Shown: positions 1 through 11,019, counted from the first letter of the stretch. The stretch: DNA of 64,000 nucleotides from Kineobactrum sediminis (GCF_002868715.1 NZ_PKLZ01000014.1:50997-114996); one strand, 5' to 3'. Notes: generated from the sequence alone by a model not told the origin. Made by a program: numbers and translations.

Positions 1-314
1 AAGTTGTCTTGCAACAGGCGCAGCAAGGCGTTGCCTTCCGTATCCGCATGGCCCTGGGGCAGGCGGATCATGACATCCCGGTCGGTACCGAAACTCACCA
101 CAATGGCTCCTGCATAACCGCCGGTATCGAGTAAGTCGCGGATACTGCCGAGGTCGGCGGTTTCACTGTAATTGACCTCAACCAGGGTGCCGCCGGTGAA
201 ATCCAGGCCCCATTGCAGTTGCCGGGTTGCCAGCGAGCCGATCGCAACCAGCAGCAGCAGTACTGAAAAAGCCAACGCCAGTTTGCGCTGGCCCATAAAA
301 TTGATAACTTTCAT
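1..314 (-). CDS. secF: Protein translocase subunit SecF (partial, N-terminal part)
   Basis: Only the first ~104 codons are present; the gene runs off the left edge. SecF partners SecD in the inner membrane, where the pair uses the proton gradient to help SecYEG release exported proteins. Visible are a short cytoplasmic start (MKVINFMGQRK), one membrane segment at about residues 11-28 and the family signature GLDFTGGT at residues 36-43. The ATG at 314 shares bases with the secD stop (ATGA), so the two are translationally coupled in the usual secD-secF order. Confidence 0.93.
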   Translation of the reverse strand, partial: MKVINFMGQRKLALAFSVLLLLVAIGSLATRQLQWGLDFTGGTLVEVNYSETADLGSIRDLLDTGGYAGAIVVSFGTDRDVMIRLPQGHADTEGNALLRLLQDN

Positions 315-2191
315 GACTGGCTCCCACCGATAGACAACGTCTTGACCTTGCGACCACCGTAAACCAGGTTAACCAGTGCACGGGTCCCCACAATAGCGGT
401 AAACATGGAGGTCACAATACCCACGGAGAGTGTAACGGCGAAGCCCTTGATCGGGCCGGTACCCACCGCATAGAGAATCACCGCCACAATCAGGGTGGTG
501 ATGTTGGCATCCAGAATGGTGGACAAAGCTGCGTTGTAACCCGAATGAATAGCCATCTGCGGTGATCGCCCGTCGCGCAACTCCTCACGGATACGCGAGA
601 AAATGAGCACGTTGGCATCCACCGCCATCCCCACCGTCAACACAATACCCGCGATACCCGGCAGCGTCAGGGTGGCCCCGATCATGGACATGAAGGCCAC
701 CAGCAACACCAGGTTGGCGCTCAGGGCGACAACAGCGATGAGGCCAAACACCCGGTAGTAGAGCACCATGAACAGTACCACCAGGGCCAGGCCAAACTGC
801 ACCGACTTGACCCCGAGGCGAATATTCTCCGCGCCCAGCGATGGGCCAACCGTGCGCTCTTCGACAAAGGAAATGGGCGCCGCAAGGGCACCGGCGCGCA
901 GCATCAGGGCCAGCTCGGACGCTTCCATCGGGCTGTCGAGGCCGGTGATCTGGAACTGGCCGCCCAAGGCCGACTGGATAACCGGGGCGGTCAGCAGCTT
1001 GCGTTCGTCATAGGGAATCTGTATCGGCTTTTCCGTGCCGTCTTCCTGGATTTCATAACGGGTACGGAATTTACGCTCGATAAACAAAACGCCCATGCGC
1101 CGCTTCACATTGTCGCGGGTGACCCTCGACATCATGGTACCGCCCTCCCCGTCCAGGCTGATCTGCACGTTGGGGCGACCATTTTCGTCAAAGCTTGCCT
1201 GGGCATTGGCGACGCGCTCACCGGTAATGATGATGTCCCGCTCCAGAAACTCGGACATGCCCGCACGGTCTTCGCCGCGGTATTCGAACCGCTGTTTCTC
1301 TGAATCGGGGGCATCCGGCCTGGCCACCAACCGGAACTCGAGGTTTGCCACGGTACCCAGGATACGCTTGGCTTCCGCCGTATCCTGTATGCCCGGCAGC
1401 TCGACCACGATACGGTTCTGGCCCTGGCGTTGCACCAGCGGTTCGGACACGCCTATCTCGTTCACCCGGTTGCGCAGGGTGGTCAGGTTCTGGGTCACCG
1501 CGTAGTTGGCGATTTCGCTCATCGTCTGGTCGGTCATCGCACCTGTCAGCACCCAGCTGTCGCCGCTGCGGTCCTCTTCCAGGACGAGTTCCGGATGATT
1601 TTCACTGACCAGCGCGCGGGCCTGCTCGCGATCTTCCTCCGAGCGCAGCCGTATGACTACGTTGCCGTCACTGCCGGTATCGGCCAGGCCACGGATACGC
1701 TCTTCGCGCAGCGCCCGCCTGATGGCAGTGACATAGTATTCCCGCCGCCGGTCGATAGCGGCCTCAACATCCACCTCCAGCTTGAAATGCACACCACCGC
1801 TCAGGTCCAGGCCCAGTTTCATCGGCTGGCCACCGAAATCACTGAGCCAGGACGGTGTCGTCGGCGCCAGATTAAGGGCCACAATAAAGCCGTCACCCAG
1901 GGCGCGCTGTACCCGCGCCTGCGCCACCAACTGCTTCCCCGCCTCCTGCAAGCGCACCAGCGCGTTGCGGCCATTGGGTGCTATCTCTTCCCCGAAATGT
2001 TCAATGCCCGCTTCATTCAGAGCCTCGGTTGCCCGAGCCAGGGTCCGCTCGTCAATGACCTGGGCACTGCTCTCACCGGTAATTTGCAGGGCGGGATCCG
2101 GCGCATACAGGTTGGGCGCGGCGTAAAACAGCCCCAGTACCAGTACTGACAACACCAGCAGGTACTTCCATAAGGGATATTTATTCAGCAT
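311..2191 (-). CDS. secD: Protein translocase subunit SecD
   Basis: 626 residues from the ATG at 2191, close to the usual length (E. coli SecD is about 615). The frame is open further upstream to 2317, but the start at MLNKYPLWKY places the first membrane segment (residues ~9-25) at the N terminus as in the family. GLDLSGGVHF at residues 127-136 is the SecD periplasmic signature. The C-terminal third has the multi-span region with GMAVDANVLIFSRIREE, shared by SecD, SecF and RND proteins. It overlaps secF by 4 bases. No yajC lies upstream; purL is the upstream neighbour on the same strand, about 100 bases away, which differs from the common tgt-yajC-secDF order. Confidence 0.95.
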   Translation of the reverse strand: MLNKYPLWKYLLVLSVLVLGLFYAAPNLYAPDPALQITGESSAQVIDERTLARATEALNEAGIEHFGEEIAPNGRNALVRLQEAGKQLVAQARVQRALGDGFIVALNLAPTTPSWLSDFGGQPMKLGLDLSGGVHFKLEVDVEAAIDRRREYYVTAIRRALREERIRGLADTGSDGNVVIRLRSEEDREQARALVSENHPELVLEEDRSGDSWVLTGAMTDQTMSEIANYAVTQNLTTLRNRVNEIGVSEPLVQRQGQNRIVVELPGIQDTAEAKRILGTVANLEFRLVARPDAPDSEKQRFEYRGEDRAGMSEFLERDIIITGERVANAQASFDENGRPNVQISLDGEGGTMMSRVTRDNVKRRMGVLFIERKFRTRYEIQEDGTEKPIQIPYDERKLLTAPVIQSALGGQFQITGLDSPMEASELALMLRAGALAAPISFVEERTVGPSLGAENIRLGVKSVQFGLALVVLFMVLYYRVFGLIAVVALSANLVLLVAFMSMIGATLTLPGIAGIVLTVGMAVDANVLIFSRIREELRDGRSPQMAIHSGYNAALSTILDANITTLIVAVILYAVGTGPIKGFAVTLSVGIVTSMFTAIVGTRALVNLVYGGRKVKTLSIGGSQS

Positions 2192-2294
2192 AGCAACACT
2201 CTGGCAGGAAGTTTGGCCTCGGCGACACCGTGGTGACGCCGGGTACGGAAAGTTCGCCATTATAGATAAACAGGGGACAGTCACAAGGGGTAGC

Positions 2295-5200
2295 TCACCC
2301 GACCCACTGGCGGGCATTGCGAAACAGCCGCAACCAGGGGCCGTCTTCCGCCCATTCCGGTGGCGCCCAGGAGTGCTGGACCGCCCGATAGGACCGCTCC
2401 GGATGCGGCATCATGATGGTGGCGCGACCATCGGTGCTGGTCAGGCCGGCAATGCCCGCCGGTGAGCCGTTCGGGTTGGCCGGATAGCGCACAGCCACAG
2501 ACAGATCGTTCTCCACATAGGCAAGCGCCACCGTATTGCCACTGACACACGCCGCTTCCGCCTCGGGGCTGGAAAACTCTGCACGGCCCTCGCCGTGGGC
2601 GACCGCTATCGGCATATGCGCCCCGGACATCCCGCGGAGCAGGATAGAGGGGGTATCCGCTACCCGCACCAGCGCCAGGCGCGCCTCGAACTGTTCCGAG
2701 CGATTGCGCACAAATCGCGGCCAATGTCCCGCGCCGGGAATCAGCTCACGCACGGTGGACACCATCTGGCAGCCGTTGCACACACCCAGGGTAAAGCTGT
2801 CCCCGCGCTCAAAAAATCGACTGAACTGGTCGCGCAGGTCGCTGTTGAAGAGAATGCTTTTGGCCCAGCCCTCTCCCGCACCGAGTACATCGCCGTAGGA
2901 AAATCCGCCACAGGCCACCAGGCCCTTGAATTCCTGCAGGGAGCGACCGCCGCCGAGGAGATCACTCATGTGCACATCAACCGCAGTGAATCCGGCGCGG
3001 TGCAGGGCAGCGGCCATTTCCACATGGCCATTGACCCCCTGCTCCCGCAATACGGCGATCCGGGGACGTTGCCCGGTATTGATATAAGGCGCCGCGATAT
3101 CCTCCGCAGGATCAAAGGTCAGCCCCGCGGAAAGCCCCGGATCCGGTGCGGTGATGCGCTCAAACTCTTCCTGCGCACAGTCGGGGTTATCACGCAGCGC
3201 CTGGATTTCATAGCTGGTGCGGGCCCACAGGGTCTGCAAACGGCTGCGGCTGTCGCGTAGCAGTACAGTGTCGGCGTCGGTAATCGTGATGGTATCCCCG
3301 GCCACTGCGCAGCCCAGGCTGTAAAGACAGTCACCAATGCCCAGGGCAGCCGCCCTGGCCTGCAACTGTGGCACATCGGCATTCGCCACCTGCAGCACGG
3401 CGCCCGCCTCTTCGGCGAACAGGCGCTGCCGGGCGTCGCCGGGCAGCGTGGCCAGATCCACCGCCAGGCCACAGTGGCCGGCAAAGGCCATTTCCACCAG
3501 CGTGGCCAACAGGCCGCCATCGGAACGGTCATGGTAGGCCAGCAGTGTGCCGGCCTGCAGGAACTCTTGCACCAGGGTAAAAAAAGCACGCAGATCCGCC
3601 GGGTCGGCTATGTCCGGCACCTCGTTGCCGAGCTGGCCGTACACCTGGGCCAATGCCGAGCCACCAAGCCGACCGGCACCGCGACCCAGATCCAGCAGCA
3701 TCAGCTGCGCCGCCGCCTCGGGCTGCAACTGTGGGGTTACCGCCAGGCGCACATCGGTGACCGGCGCAAACGCAGACACCACCAGGGACACCGGTGCGGT
3801 CACCGCGCGTTGTTCGCCCTGCTGTTGCCAGGTCGTGCGCATGGACATGGAATCCTTGCCCACCGGAATGGTAATGCCCAGTGCCGGGCAGAACTCCATA
3901 CCCACCGCATGTACGGTGTCGTAAAGCACTTCATCCTCAACACCGTGGCCGGCGGCACACATCCAGTTGGCGGAGAGCTTGATATCGGCCAGGGCGGCAA
4001 TCGGTGCCGCGCTGATGTTGGTAATCGCTTCGGCAACAGCCATGCGCCCGGATGCGGGGCCATTGACCAGGGCCAGCGGGCTGCGCTCTCCCATGGCCAT
4101 GGCTTCGCCGGCGAAACCCTCATAGGAGACAGTGGTGACCGCACAGTCGGCGACCGGCACCTGCCAGGGGCCTACCATCTGGTCCCGCACCACCATCCCG
4201 GTCACCGTGCGGTCGCCGATCGTGATCAGGAACTGCTTGCTGGCCACGGCGGGTAATTGCAACACCCGCTCCACCGCTTCCAGCAGTGGTACATCCAGCG
4301 CCAACGGCGCATGTGCCACCGGCCGGCGCGTTATCTCGCGCTGCATTTTCGGGGCCTTGCCAAATAACACCGACATCGGCAGGTCCACCGGCGCGTTACC
4401 AAACCGGTCATCGGTAACGGTCAGGTGCAGGTCGGCGGTCGCCTCACCCACCACCGCATAGGGGCAGCGCTCGCGGCGACAGATCGCCTCAAAACAGGCC
4501 AGGTCAGCCGGCTCCACCGCCAGTACGTAGCGTTCCTGGGATTCATTGCACCAGATTTCCACCGGCGACATACCGGGCTCATCATTGGGCACCGCCCGCA
4601 GCGCAAAACGACCGCCGCGGCCACCATCCTTCACCAGTTCCGGCAGGGCATTGGACAAGCCACCGGCACCGACATCGTGAATAAAGGCGACGGGGTTGTT
4701 CTCACCCAGCTGCCAGCAGCGGTCGATCACTTCCTGGCAGCGGCGCTCCATTTCCGGATTCTGCCGCTGGACCGATGCGAAATCGAGATCCTCGGCGCTG
4801 GCGCCGCTGGCCATGGATGACGCCGCGCCACCGCCGAGGCCGATCAACATCGCCGGGCCACCGAGCACAATCAGCTGCGCGCCGGGCATGAATTCGCCCT
4901 TCTCCACGTGTTCCTCGCGGATATTGCCATAGCCCCCGGCAATCATGATCGGCTTGTGGTAACCCCGGCGCTCCGGGCCATTGGCCCCCGGTGCGTCCTG
5001 CTCAAAGCTGCGAAAATAGCCGCACAGGTTCGGGCGGCCGAATTCATTATTGAACGCGGCGCCACCGATGGGGCCCTCAAGCATGATATCCAGCGCCGAT
5101 ACGATCCGCGCGGGTTTGCCGTAATCGCTTTCCCAGGGCTGGCCATAACCCGGAATCTGCAGGTTTGACACTGAAAAGCCGGCCAGCCCAACCTTGGGCT

Positions 5201-6194
5201 TGGAACCCCGGCCGACCGCACCCTCATCCCGAATTTCCCCACCCGCGCCGGTACCGGCACCCGGAAAGGGGGCGATCGCCGTCGGGTGGTTATGGGTTTC
5301 CACCTTCATCAGCAGATGGATATTTTCTTCGGAGAAGCCGTACTCCGCGCTCTCCGGGTCCGGGTAAAAACGACCGGCCCGGTGACCGGTGATAACGGCG
5401 GCATTATCAGAGTAGGCAGACAGTACATTGTCACCGCCACAGGCATAGGTGTTGCGAATCATCCCGAACAGGGACTTATCCTGGTTCACACCATCGATAG
5501 TCCAGCTGGCATTGAAAATCTTGTGCCGGCAGTGCTCGGAGTTTGCCTGGGCGAACATCATCAACTCCACGTCGCTGGGATTGCGCGCGAGCCCGATGAA
5601 GCTTTCCAGCAGATAATCGATCTCGTCAGCCGCCAGCGCCAGGCCCAGCGCCTTATCGGCCTGCACCAGGGCATCCCGCCCGCCACCGAGAACATCGATC
5701 TCGGCCATGACAGCGGGTTGCAGCTCCCTGAACAGCACCGCGGCCTCTGCGAGCGAGTCGAGCACACTTTCGGTCATACGCTCGTGCAGTAGCGCCAGCA
5801 CCCGGCTGTGGGACCCGGCGGTGAGGTCGTCCGGCAGTGACAAATACCAGGCCGTGCCCCGCTCGAGACGCTGCACCTCGTGCAGCCCACAATTATGGGC
5901 AATGTCGGTGGCCTTGCTGGACCAGGGAGAAATGGTACCGGGCCGCGGCACTACCAGTCGCAGGTCACCACTGGTGGTGGCCGGGGAAGTGTGCGCCCTA
6001 TCGTCGCGAGACTCGTCGTGCAGCAACTGCTGCAGCCGCTGTTGCCGGCTGGGCTCGAGAGCACCATCGACCTGCGCGAAATGCACGAACTCGCAGTGCA
6101 ACAACCGGATATCGGGATGAATGGCGAACAGTTTTTGTGCCAGCCTGTCGCGCCGAAAGCGCGACAGGGCCGGGGCACCGCGCAGAATCAACAT
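2295..6194 (-). CDS. purL: Phosphoribosylformylglycinamidine synthase (FGAM synthase, large form)
   Basis: 1299 residues, the normal size of the single-chain proteobacterial enzyme that makes FGAM from FGAR, glutamine and ATP in purine synthesis. The N-terminal domain and linker are followed by two AIRS-like ATP-binding halves; [14 protein letters not shown] and [20 protein letters not shown] mark the first half. The C-terminal glutaminase domain shows the nucleophile Cys in GVCNGCQM (near residue 1137) and the His and Glu of the MPHPERSYR motif close to the end. The start at 6194 ([18 protein letters not shown]) matches the typical family N terminus. All expected domains are present with no frameshift. 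Confidence 0.97.
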   Translation of the reverse strand: MLILRGAPALSRFRRDRLAQKLFAIHPDIRLLHCEFVHFAQVDGALEPSRQQRLQQLLHDESRDDRAHTSPATTSGDLRLVVPRPGTISPWSSKATDIAHNCGLHEVQRLERGTAWYLSLPDDLTAGSHSRVLALLHERMTESVLDSLAEAAVLFRELQPAVMAEIDVLGGGRDALVQADKALGLALAADEIDYLLESFIGLARNPSDVELMMFAQANSEHCRHKIFNASWTIDGVNQDKSLFGMIRNTYACGGDNVLSAYSDNAAVITGHRAGRFYPDPESAEYGFSEENIHLLMKVETHNHPTAIAPFPGAGTGAGGEIRDEGAVGRGSKPKVGLAGFSVSNLQIPGYGQPWESDYGKPARIVSALDIMLEGPIGGAAFNNEFGRPNLCGYFRSFEQDAPGANGPERRGYHKPIMIAGGYGNIREEHVEKGEFMPGAQLIVLGGPAMLIGLGGGAASSMASGASAEDLDFASVQRQNPEMERRCQEVIDRCWQLGENNPVAFIHDVGAGGLSNALPELVKDGGRGGRFALRAVPNDEPGMSPVEIWCNESQERYVLAVEPADLACFEAICRRERCPYAVVGEATADLHLTVTDDRFGNAPVDLPMSVLFGKAPKMQREITRRPVAHAPLALDVPLLEAVERVLQLPAVASKQFLITIGDRTVTGMVVRDQMVGPWQVPVADCAVTTVSYEGFAGEAMAMGERSPLALVNGPASGRMAVAEAITNISAAPIAALADIKLSANWMCAAGHGVEDEVLYDTVHAVGMEFCPALGITIPVGKDSMSMRTTWQQQGEQRAVTAPVSLVVSAFAPVTDVRLAVTPQLQPEAAAQLMLLDLGRGAGRLGGSALAQVYGQLGNEVPDIADPADLRAFFTLVQEFLQAGTLLAYHDRSDGGLLATLVEMAFAGHCGLAVDLATLPGDARQRLFAEEAGAVLQVANADVPQLQARAAALGIGDCLYSLGCAVAGDTITITDADTVLLRDSRSRLQTLWARTSYEIQALRDNPDCAQEEFERITAPDPGLSAGLTFDPAEDIAAPYINTGQRPRIAVLREQGVNGHVEMAAALHRAGFTAVDVHMSDLLGGGRSLQEFKGLVACGGFSYGDVLGAGEGWAKSILFNSDLRDQFSRFFERGDSFTLGVCNGCQMVSTVRELIPGAGHWPRFVRNRSEQFEARLALVRVADTPSILLRGMSGAHMPIAVAHGEGRAEFSSPEAEAACVSGNTVALAYVENDLSVAVRYPANPNGSPAGIAGLTSTDGRATIMMPHPERSYRAVQHSWAPPEWAEDGPWLRLFRNARQWVG

Positions 6195-6311
6195 GCTGAT
6201 GCGAGCTCCAGGAGAGGTCTTCCAAAAGCGCGTTACTATACGTGATTCCGGCGCCGCCGGTAACTGGCAATCCGTCCCAAAAGGCCCACCGGGATGGCGG
6301 ACCCGGCAATA

Positions 6312-7499
6312 TCAGACAAAAAAGTCGCTACTCTCGGCTCCCAGTAACACCGCGCCCAGATTGCGTGCAAAGGACACCGGGTTATTGGCCACATGGGCCC
6401 GGGCGGTGTGGACATCAAGAAAGCGCTGCTGGATCTCACTGCCGGTAAATACCGAACCGCCCCCCGCCGAGGAGAACAGGCTGTCAATCACCTGCATGCA
6501 CCGCTCGATCACCAGCGAGGCCTGGTAACGGTACTTGATCCGCTCCAGCACCGGGACCTCCTCACCCTTATTTACCTGGGCCATCATGCGATCAAAATTG
6601 CGAAACAGAATGGCCTCCATCTCGTCTATATGGGTTACAGCCGCCGCGATACGCTCCTGGGTCGCGGTATCGCCCGCCAGCTTGGTGACATCGCCGCTGG
6701 CCTTACCCACCACCAGGTTACGGTAGATATCCAGGGTATCGCGAGCCGCGCCAATGGCCGGTGTTGATACTACTCTTATGAACAGTTGCGCCCATGGCAG
6801 CCGGTACAGTGGCGCACTATCGGCGGTTACACCCGGGTTGGTTCCCAGAAATCCATCCTCGGCCTTGTGCGTGCGATAGGCCGGTACGAAAACATCGTCC
6901 ACCACAATATCGTTGGAACCCGTTCCCTGCAGGCCCATCGAGTGCCAGGTATCCATAATCTCGTAATCACTGCGCGGTAACAGAAAACTGCGGAAGCCGC
7001 CATCAGGGCATATCGCGCCCAAAAATACCCAGGTACAGTGATCACTACCGCTGCTCCAGCCCCAGCGACCACTCAGGCGAAAGCCTCCCTCCACCTCCGT
7101 GACTTTACCCAGCGGAGCGTAAGAAGATGATATGCGGGTATGAATGTCCTCACCCCAGACATCCTGCTGTGCCCGCTCATCCATCAGCGCAAGCTGGAAT
7201 GCGTGCACTGCTACAATGCCGGCCGCCCAGGCGGTGGACATGCAGTTCTCGGCAATGGCCAGGTGCATACGGAAAAAATCCTGGGGATCCACTTCGTATC
7301 CACCCCAGCGCTTGGGCTGCAGCGCCAGAAAGAATCCCGCTTCCTGCAACGAATCGATATTTTCCTGGGGCACACGCCGTAATGCTCGCGCCTCCGCCGC
7401 GTTGCCACGAATGGTCTCCCCCAACTCAAGCACTCGTTCGTAAACATCCCGGGCTCGCAGCGGTGGGCGATGGGTAAGCGGGGTAACGGGCAAATTCAT
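6312..7499 (-). CDS. HsaA-type flavin-dependent monooxygenase (acyl-CoA dehydrogenase fold)
   Basis: 395 residues with the two-component group D flavin monooxygenase fold, which is related to acyl-CoA dehydrogenases. The best match by pattern is HsaA/TesA2, which hydroxylates the phenolic ring of 3-HSA during steroid breakdown with a separate flavin reductase: length ~395, the N-terminal helical block ending in LALQPKRWGGYEVDP, the central beta domain GRWGWSSGSDHCTWVFLGA, and SMGLQGTGSNDIVVDDVFVP. No reductase gene, meta-cleavage dioxygenase or other hsa gene is in the window, so the substrate is inferred; HpaH/hydroxyphenylacetate-type hydroxylases are the alternative. It sits alone between purL and mltF, which are direct neighbours in Pseudomonas, so it is probably an insertion into that block. 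Confidence 0.72.
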   Translation of the reverse strand: MNLPVTPLTHRPPLRARDVYERVLELGETIRGNAAEARALRRVPQENIDSLQEAGFFLALQPKRWGGYEVDPQDFFRMHLAIAENCMSTAWAAGIVAVHAFQLALMDERAQQDVWGEDIHTRISSSYAPLGKVTEVEGGFRLSGRWGWSSGSDHCTWVFLGAICPDGGFRSFLLPRSDYEIMDTWHSMGLQGTGSNDIVVDDVFVPAYRTHKAEDGFLGTNPGVTADSAPLYRLPWAQLFIRVVSTPAIGAARDTLDIYRNLVVGKASGDVTKLAGDTATQERIAAAVTHIDEMEAILFRNFDRMMAQVNKGEEVPVLERIKYRYQASLVIERCMQVIDSLFSSAGGGSVFTGSEIQQRFLDVHTARAHVANNPVSFARNLGAVLLGAESSDFFV

Positions 7500-7660
7500 G
7501 GGCTGTGCTCCAGGTTATTTTCACTCAGCTTATCCTAACGCGACGCAAAGTGTTCCAAATACCCTGAATGAGTGATGGTGGGGTCAAAAAAGGCCTGCAG
7601 CATCACATTGTCCGGATACTGTTTAGCTTTATGCCACTGGTCCAGACCAGACCCTGCGGC

Positions 7661-7666
7661 TAGAAT
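7661..7666 (+). promoter_or_regulatory. Candidate -10 element of mltF, very close to the start codon
   Basis: TAGAAT lies 6 bases upstream of the mltF ATG and no clear Shine-Dalgarno sequence is present. If used, the transcript would begin at or next to the ATG. The assignment is by pattern only and no good -35 is visible. Confidence 0.3.
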
Positions 7667-7672
7667 GGAATC

Positions 7673-9097
7673 ATGAAACTGATACCGCCGCTTCTAATAG
7701 GCTTTGCTGCCTGCGTTCTTGTCGCCTGCTCCCGGGGCGACAGCCTGCAGCAAATACTGGCGGAGGGCGAATTGACCGTTGTCAGCCGCAGTAGCCCGAC
7801 GACCTATTACCTGGACAAAAATGGCGCCGCCGGCTTTGAGTATGACCTGGCCCAACTGTTCGCAGACGAGTTGGGTGTTACTCTCAAGGTAGAACCGGTA
7901 TTCGGGCTACAGGACATCTTCAGGCAACTGAAGCGCCAGGAAGCGCATCTGGCGGCCGCCGGACTAACGCTGATTGCGGAGCGCAGCGACATGTTCGCCC
8001 ACTCCATTCCCTACGCTGTGACAACGCCCCGGGTCATCTACAAGACCGGGCAGCGCCGACCCCGAAGCCTGGCGGATATTGATGACCTCAAGTTGCTGAC
8101 CCTGGCCGACAGCAGCCATCAGTATCTACTCACCGACCTGTCGATGGCACATCCTGACCTGGCATGGGACACAGTCGATGAGGCTGACAGTATGGAATTG
8201 CTGGAGCGGATCGATAGCGGTGAAGCCGATCTCGCAGTCATAGACTCCAATGAGTTCAGGATGCAACAGAGCCTGTATCCGCGCCTGGAGGTCGCCTTCG
8301 ACCTCGGTCCCGAACACCAGATCGTCTGGTATTTGCCACCCGGCCCGCGACACGACGCATTGCGGCAACGCGTAAATACATTTTTTGAGGGGTTGCAACA
8401 GGACGGTCGCCTGGATTTGCTGCGTGAGCAGCATTTCGGCCACGCCAGAATACTCTCCCGCATCGGCTCGCATACCTTCGCCAGTAGTATTCGCCGTAAA
8501 CTGCCGCCCTATCGTGCACTTATCCAGCAGGTTGCCGGAGAGTACCAGCTGGATTGGCACCTGCTGGCAGCCATCGCTTACCAGGAATCCCATTGGGACC
8601 CACTGGCCACCTCACCCACAGGCGTGCGTGGATTGATGATGCTGACCAAACCGACGGCGGCCGAGATGGGCGTAACCGATCGACTGGACCCCCTGCAGAG
8701 CCTGCGGGGTGGAGCACGCTACCTGAAACATGTAAGGCGGCGCCTGCCACAACGTATTGAAGAGCCGGACCGGACCTGGCTGGCACTGGCTGCCTACAAT
8801 GTCGGTATGGGCCATCTGGAGGATGCGCGGGTACTCACCCAGCGCCACGGTGGTAATCCGGATCAGTGGAGTAATGTTATGGAACACCTGCCCATGCTGC
8901 AGAAACGGGAGCATTACCGCAATACCCGTCACGGCTATGCCAGGGGCCTGCAGGCGGTAAGCTATGTACAGAACATACGGCACTACTACAGCATCCTGCA
9001 ATGGCAGGACATGGCGGCCCAGCAACCGGAACGCCCCCTGGACCCGCAACAGCATCTGCCCGAAACGTTGCGTAACACAACATTGCTCGCACTCTAG
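7673..9097 (+). CDS. mltF: Membrane-bound lytic murein transglycosylase F
   Basis: 474 residues. A lipoprotein signal (MKLIPPLLIGFAACVLVAC) ends in the lipobox LVAC, so the protein should be anchored in the outer membrane. Residues ~25-265 form a family 3 solute-binding domain (ELTVVSRSSPTTYY, GFEYDLAQLFADELGV). The C-terminal part is an SLT lysozyme-like domain with the catalytic Glu in AIAYQESHWDP (near residue 304), then TGVRGLMMLT and the LAAYNVGMGHL motif. It cleaves peptidoglycan glycan strands, releasing 1,6-anhydro products. It converges on tadA, sharing the palindromic CTAG in both stop codons; purL-mltF-tadA grouping is also found in Pseudomonas. Confidence 0.95.
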   Translation: MKLIPPLLIGFAACVLVACSRGDSLQQILAEGELTVVSRSSPTTYYLDKNGAAGFEYDLAQLFADELGVTLKVEPVFGLQDIFRQLKRQEAHLAAAGLTLIAERSDMFAHSIPYAVTTPRVIYKTGQRRPRSLADIDDLKLLTLADSSHQYLLTDLSMAHPDLAWDTVDEADSMELLERIDSGEADLAVIDSNEFRMQQSLYPRLEVAFDLGPEHQIVWYLPPGPRHDALRQRVNTFFEGLQQDGRLDLLREQHFGHARILSRIGSHTFASSIRRKLPPYRALIQQVAGEYQLDWHLLAAIAYQESHWDPLATSPTGVRGLMMLTKPTAAEMGVTDRLDPLQSLRGGARYLKHVRRRLPQRIEEPDRTWLALAAYNVGMGHLEDARVLTQRHGGNPDQWSNVMEHLPMLQKREHYRNTRHGYARGLQAVSYVQNIRHYYSILQWQDMAAQQPERPLDPQQHLPETLRNTTLLAL

Positions 9098-9576
9098 GAC
9101 CCTGTCCGCCGGGCCCGAAAAAAATCCCGCAGGCGGCTACTGGATGCCTCGGCCAGCACGCCTTCAGTCCAGTTGACCCTGTGGTTATACCAGGGCGCAT
9201 CCAGTAACGCACAGGTACTGCATACCACCCCGGCGCGGGGTTCCCTGGCGGCAAATACCAAATGCGTAATCCGTGCGTGCACCAGTGCTCCCGCGCACAT
9301 GGTGCAGGGCTCAAGGGTCACATAAAGCGTGGCCTCGGGCAGCCGGTAATTGCCCACCACAGCGGCCGCATCGCGCAGGGCAACAATCTCGGCATGGGCA
9401 GACGGGTCGCAGCTGCTGATCACCTGGTTCCAGCCCTCACCAAGCAGTCGACCATCACGCACCACCACGGCGCCGACGGGCACCTCACCCTCGGCGGCCG
9501 CGCGGTCGGCCAGGGCCAGGGCGCGCTGCATCCAATAAGCGTGTTCGATGTCACTCGCGGGTTCGATACGGGTCAT
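9094..9576 (-). CDS. tadA: tRNA-specific adenosine deaminase
   Basis: 160 residues, a normal length. The zinc deaminase motif is complete: HAE at residues ~61-63 (zinc ligand His and proton-shuttle Glu) and PCTMC at ~91-95 (two zinc-ligand Cys). The VPVGAVVV stretch before it is typical. It converts A34 to inosine in the anticodon of tRNA-Arg(ACG). The start at 9576 (MTRIEPASDIEHAYW) gives the usual N terminus; no strong ribosome site is visible. The last stop bases overlap the mltF stop on the other strand. Confidence 0.96.
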   Translation of the reverse strand: MTRIEPASDIEHAYWMQRALALADRAAAEGEVPVGAVVVRDGRLLGEGWNQVISSCDPSAHAEIVALRDAAAVVGNYRLPEATLYVTLEPCTMCAGALVHARITHLVFAAREPRAGVVCSTCALLDAPWYNHRVNWTEGVLAEASSSRLRDFFRARRTGS

Positions 9577-9725
9577 TTATCCGGGAGACTCTTGCTTTTT
9601 TTGCACTAAACAATCCATGACCGTGAATGATGCAGGGAAGTTGCAACAGGATCTATATTATTTCGTGAAACGGTAGTTTATTTACGATGTTTCTGTCCTT
9701 GCACGACGTGAACCTGAAAGGCCCA

Positions 9726-10838
9726 TCATTTCTCCGCAAAGTGTTCGGCCACCGCAAAGCGCTTGTCCTTCAGGGCCGCCAACAACTTGTCATGGGAATC
9801 CGCGAACTTATCGACCCCTTCCTGCTCCAGCTCTTCGGTCACCCGAGCCAGGCTAATCCCGTATCCAACCAGTGCCTCCAGCTGTTTTCTCGCGACATCC
9901 ACCTGCATCTCGAGGGTGGTGTATAACTCACCGTGTGCCTGGAACGCATCCAGGGTATCCGGCGTCATGGTGTTTACTGTCTGCGAACCAATGAGTTGCT
10001 CCACATACAGCACATCGGAGTACTCTGGATTTTTGGTGCCGGTACTGGCCCACAGCGGCCGCTGCGGCCGAGCGCCACGCCGATGCTGAGTCTCCCAGTC
10101 ACTGGAACCCAGCGTTTCCCTGAAGTGCTGGTAAGCCATTTTGGCGTTCGCTATAGCGATGCACCCTTTCAGCTTTTGCGCATCTGTTGACCCTGCCTCG
10201 TCCAGCAGCGCGTCGACTTTTGTGTCCACCCGGCTCACAAAGAATGAGGCCACCGAGGCAACATCCTCAGGATGAATATTCTGCTCCAATCCACGAATAT
10301 GGGCTTGCACCACCTCCTTATAGCGCTCGACCGAAAACAGTAAGGTCACGTTAACGTTAATTCCTTCTGCAATCAGGCTTTCGATTGCCGGTATACCGTG
10401 CGAAGTCCCGGGTACTTTAATCATCAGATTCGGTCGGCCGACCGCTCGCCACAAATGACGTGCCGCATCAATGGTACCCGAAGTATCAAAGGCCAGGTGT
10501 GGAGACACTTCCAGGCACACGAAACCATCCGCTCCTTCACTACTTTCATAAACGGGCTTGAGAATATCCGCAGCCCTCTGGATATCCTGAATTGCCAGCC
10601 ATTCATACAGGATTTCCTCCTCTACTTCGGGATCTCCCTGCAACAGGTCACGAATAGTGTCGTCATAATCGTTACTACCGGTAATGGCCTTGTGGAATAT
10701 CGTAGGATTGCTGGTAACACCGCGCAGCCCGCTGGCAATGAGTTCCTGGAGTCCACCGCCTACCAGCAGGTTCCGATCCAGGTAATCCAGCCAGGCGGAT
10801 TGATCATATTCGCTTTTTAACAGGAGTATGTTCGACAT
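9726..10838 (-). CDS. tal: Transaldolase (long, ~370-residue type)
   Basis: 370 residues from the ATG at 10838 (MSNILLLKSEYDQSAWLDYLDRN). An upstream in-frame ATG at 10940 adds 34 residues that do not look like the family. Transaldolases move a dihydroxyacetone unit between sugar phosphates. Visible are LIASGLRGVTSNPTIFHKAI, the Schiff-base lysine in LMIKVPGT (near residue 140) and RPLWASTGTKNP, all typical of the longer transaldolase group found in actinobacteria and in fusions with glucose-6-phosphate isomerase. It is divergent from the phosphoketolase-like gene across 181 bases, suggesting shared control and joint action on pentose and hexose phosphates. Confidence 0.92.
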   Translation of the reverse strand: MSNILLLKSEYDQSAWLDYLDRNLLVGGGLQELIASGLRGVTSNPTIFHKAITGSNDYDDTIRDLLQGDPEVEEEILYEWLAIQDIQRAADILKPVYESSEGADGFVCLEVSPHLAFDTSGTIDAARHLWRAVGRPNLMIKVPGTSHGIPAIESLIAEGINVNVTLLFSVERYKEVVQAHIRGLEQNIHPEDVASVASFFVSRVDTKVDALLDEAGSTDAQKLKGCIAIANAKMAYQHFRETLGSSDWETQHRRGARPQRPLWASTGTKNPEYSDVLYVEQLIGSQTVNTMTPDTLDAFQAHGELYTTLEMQVDVARKQLEALVGYGISLARVTEELEQEGVDKFADSHDKLLAALKDKRFAVAEHFAEK

Positions 10839-11019
10839 GTGTATTTTCCGGTCTGGTTTATAAAAGACAGACGCACGCTTCTGGCCACGCCATCTATCCG
10901 TCTCACGCTCAGCTAAACCCATCACAGCCTGGCCGCGCATTGAAGAACATCAATGACGCGAAACGTCTATCACCCGACGATAGTGCCGACCTTTCAAAGC
11001 CGGATGGAGTACATGTGCA

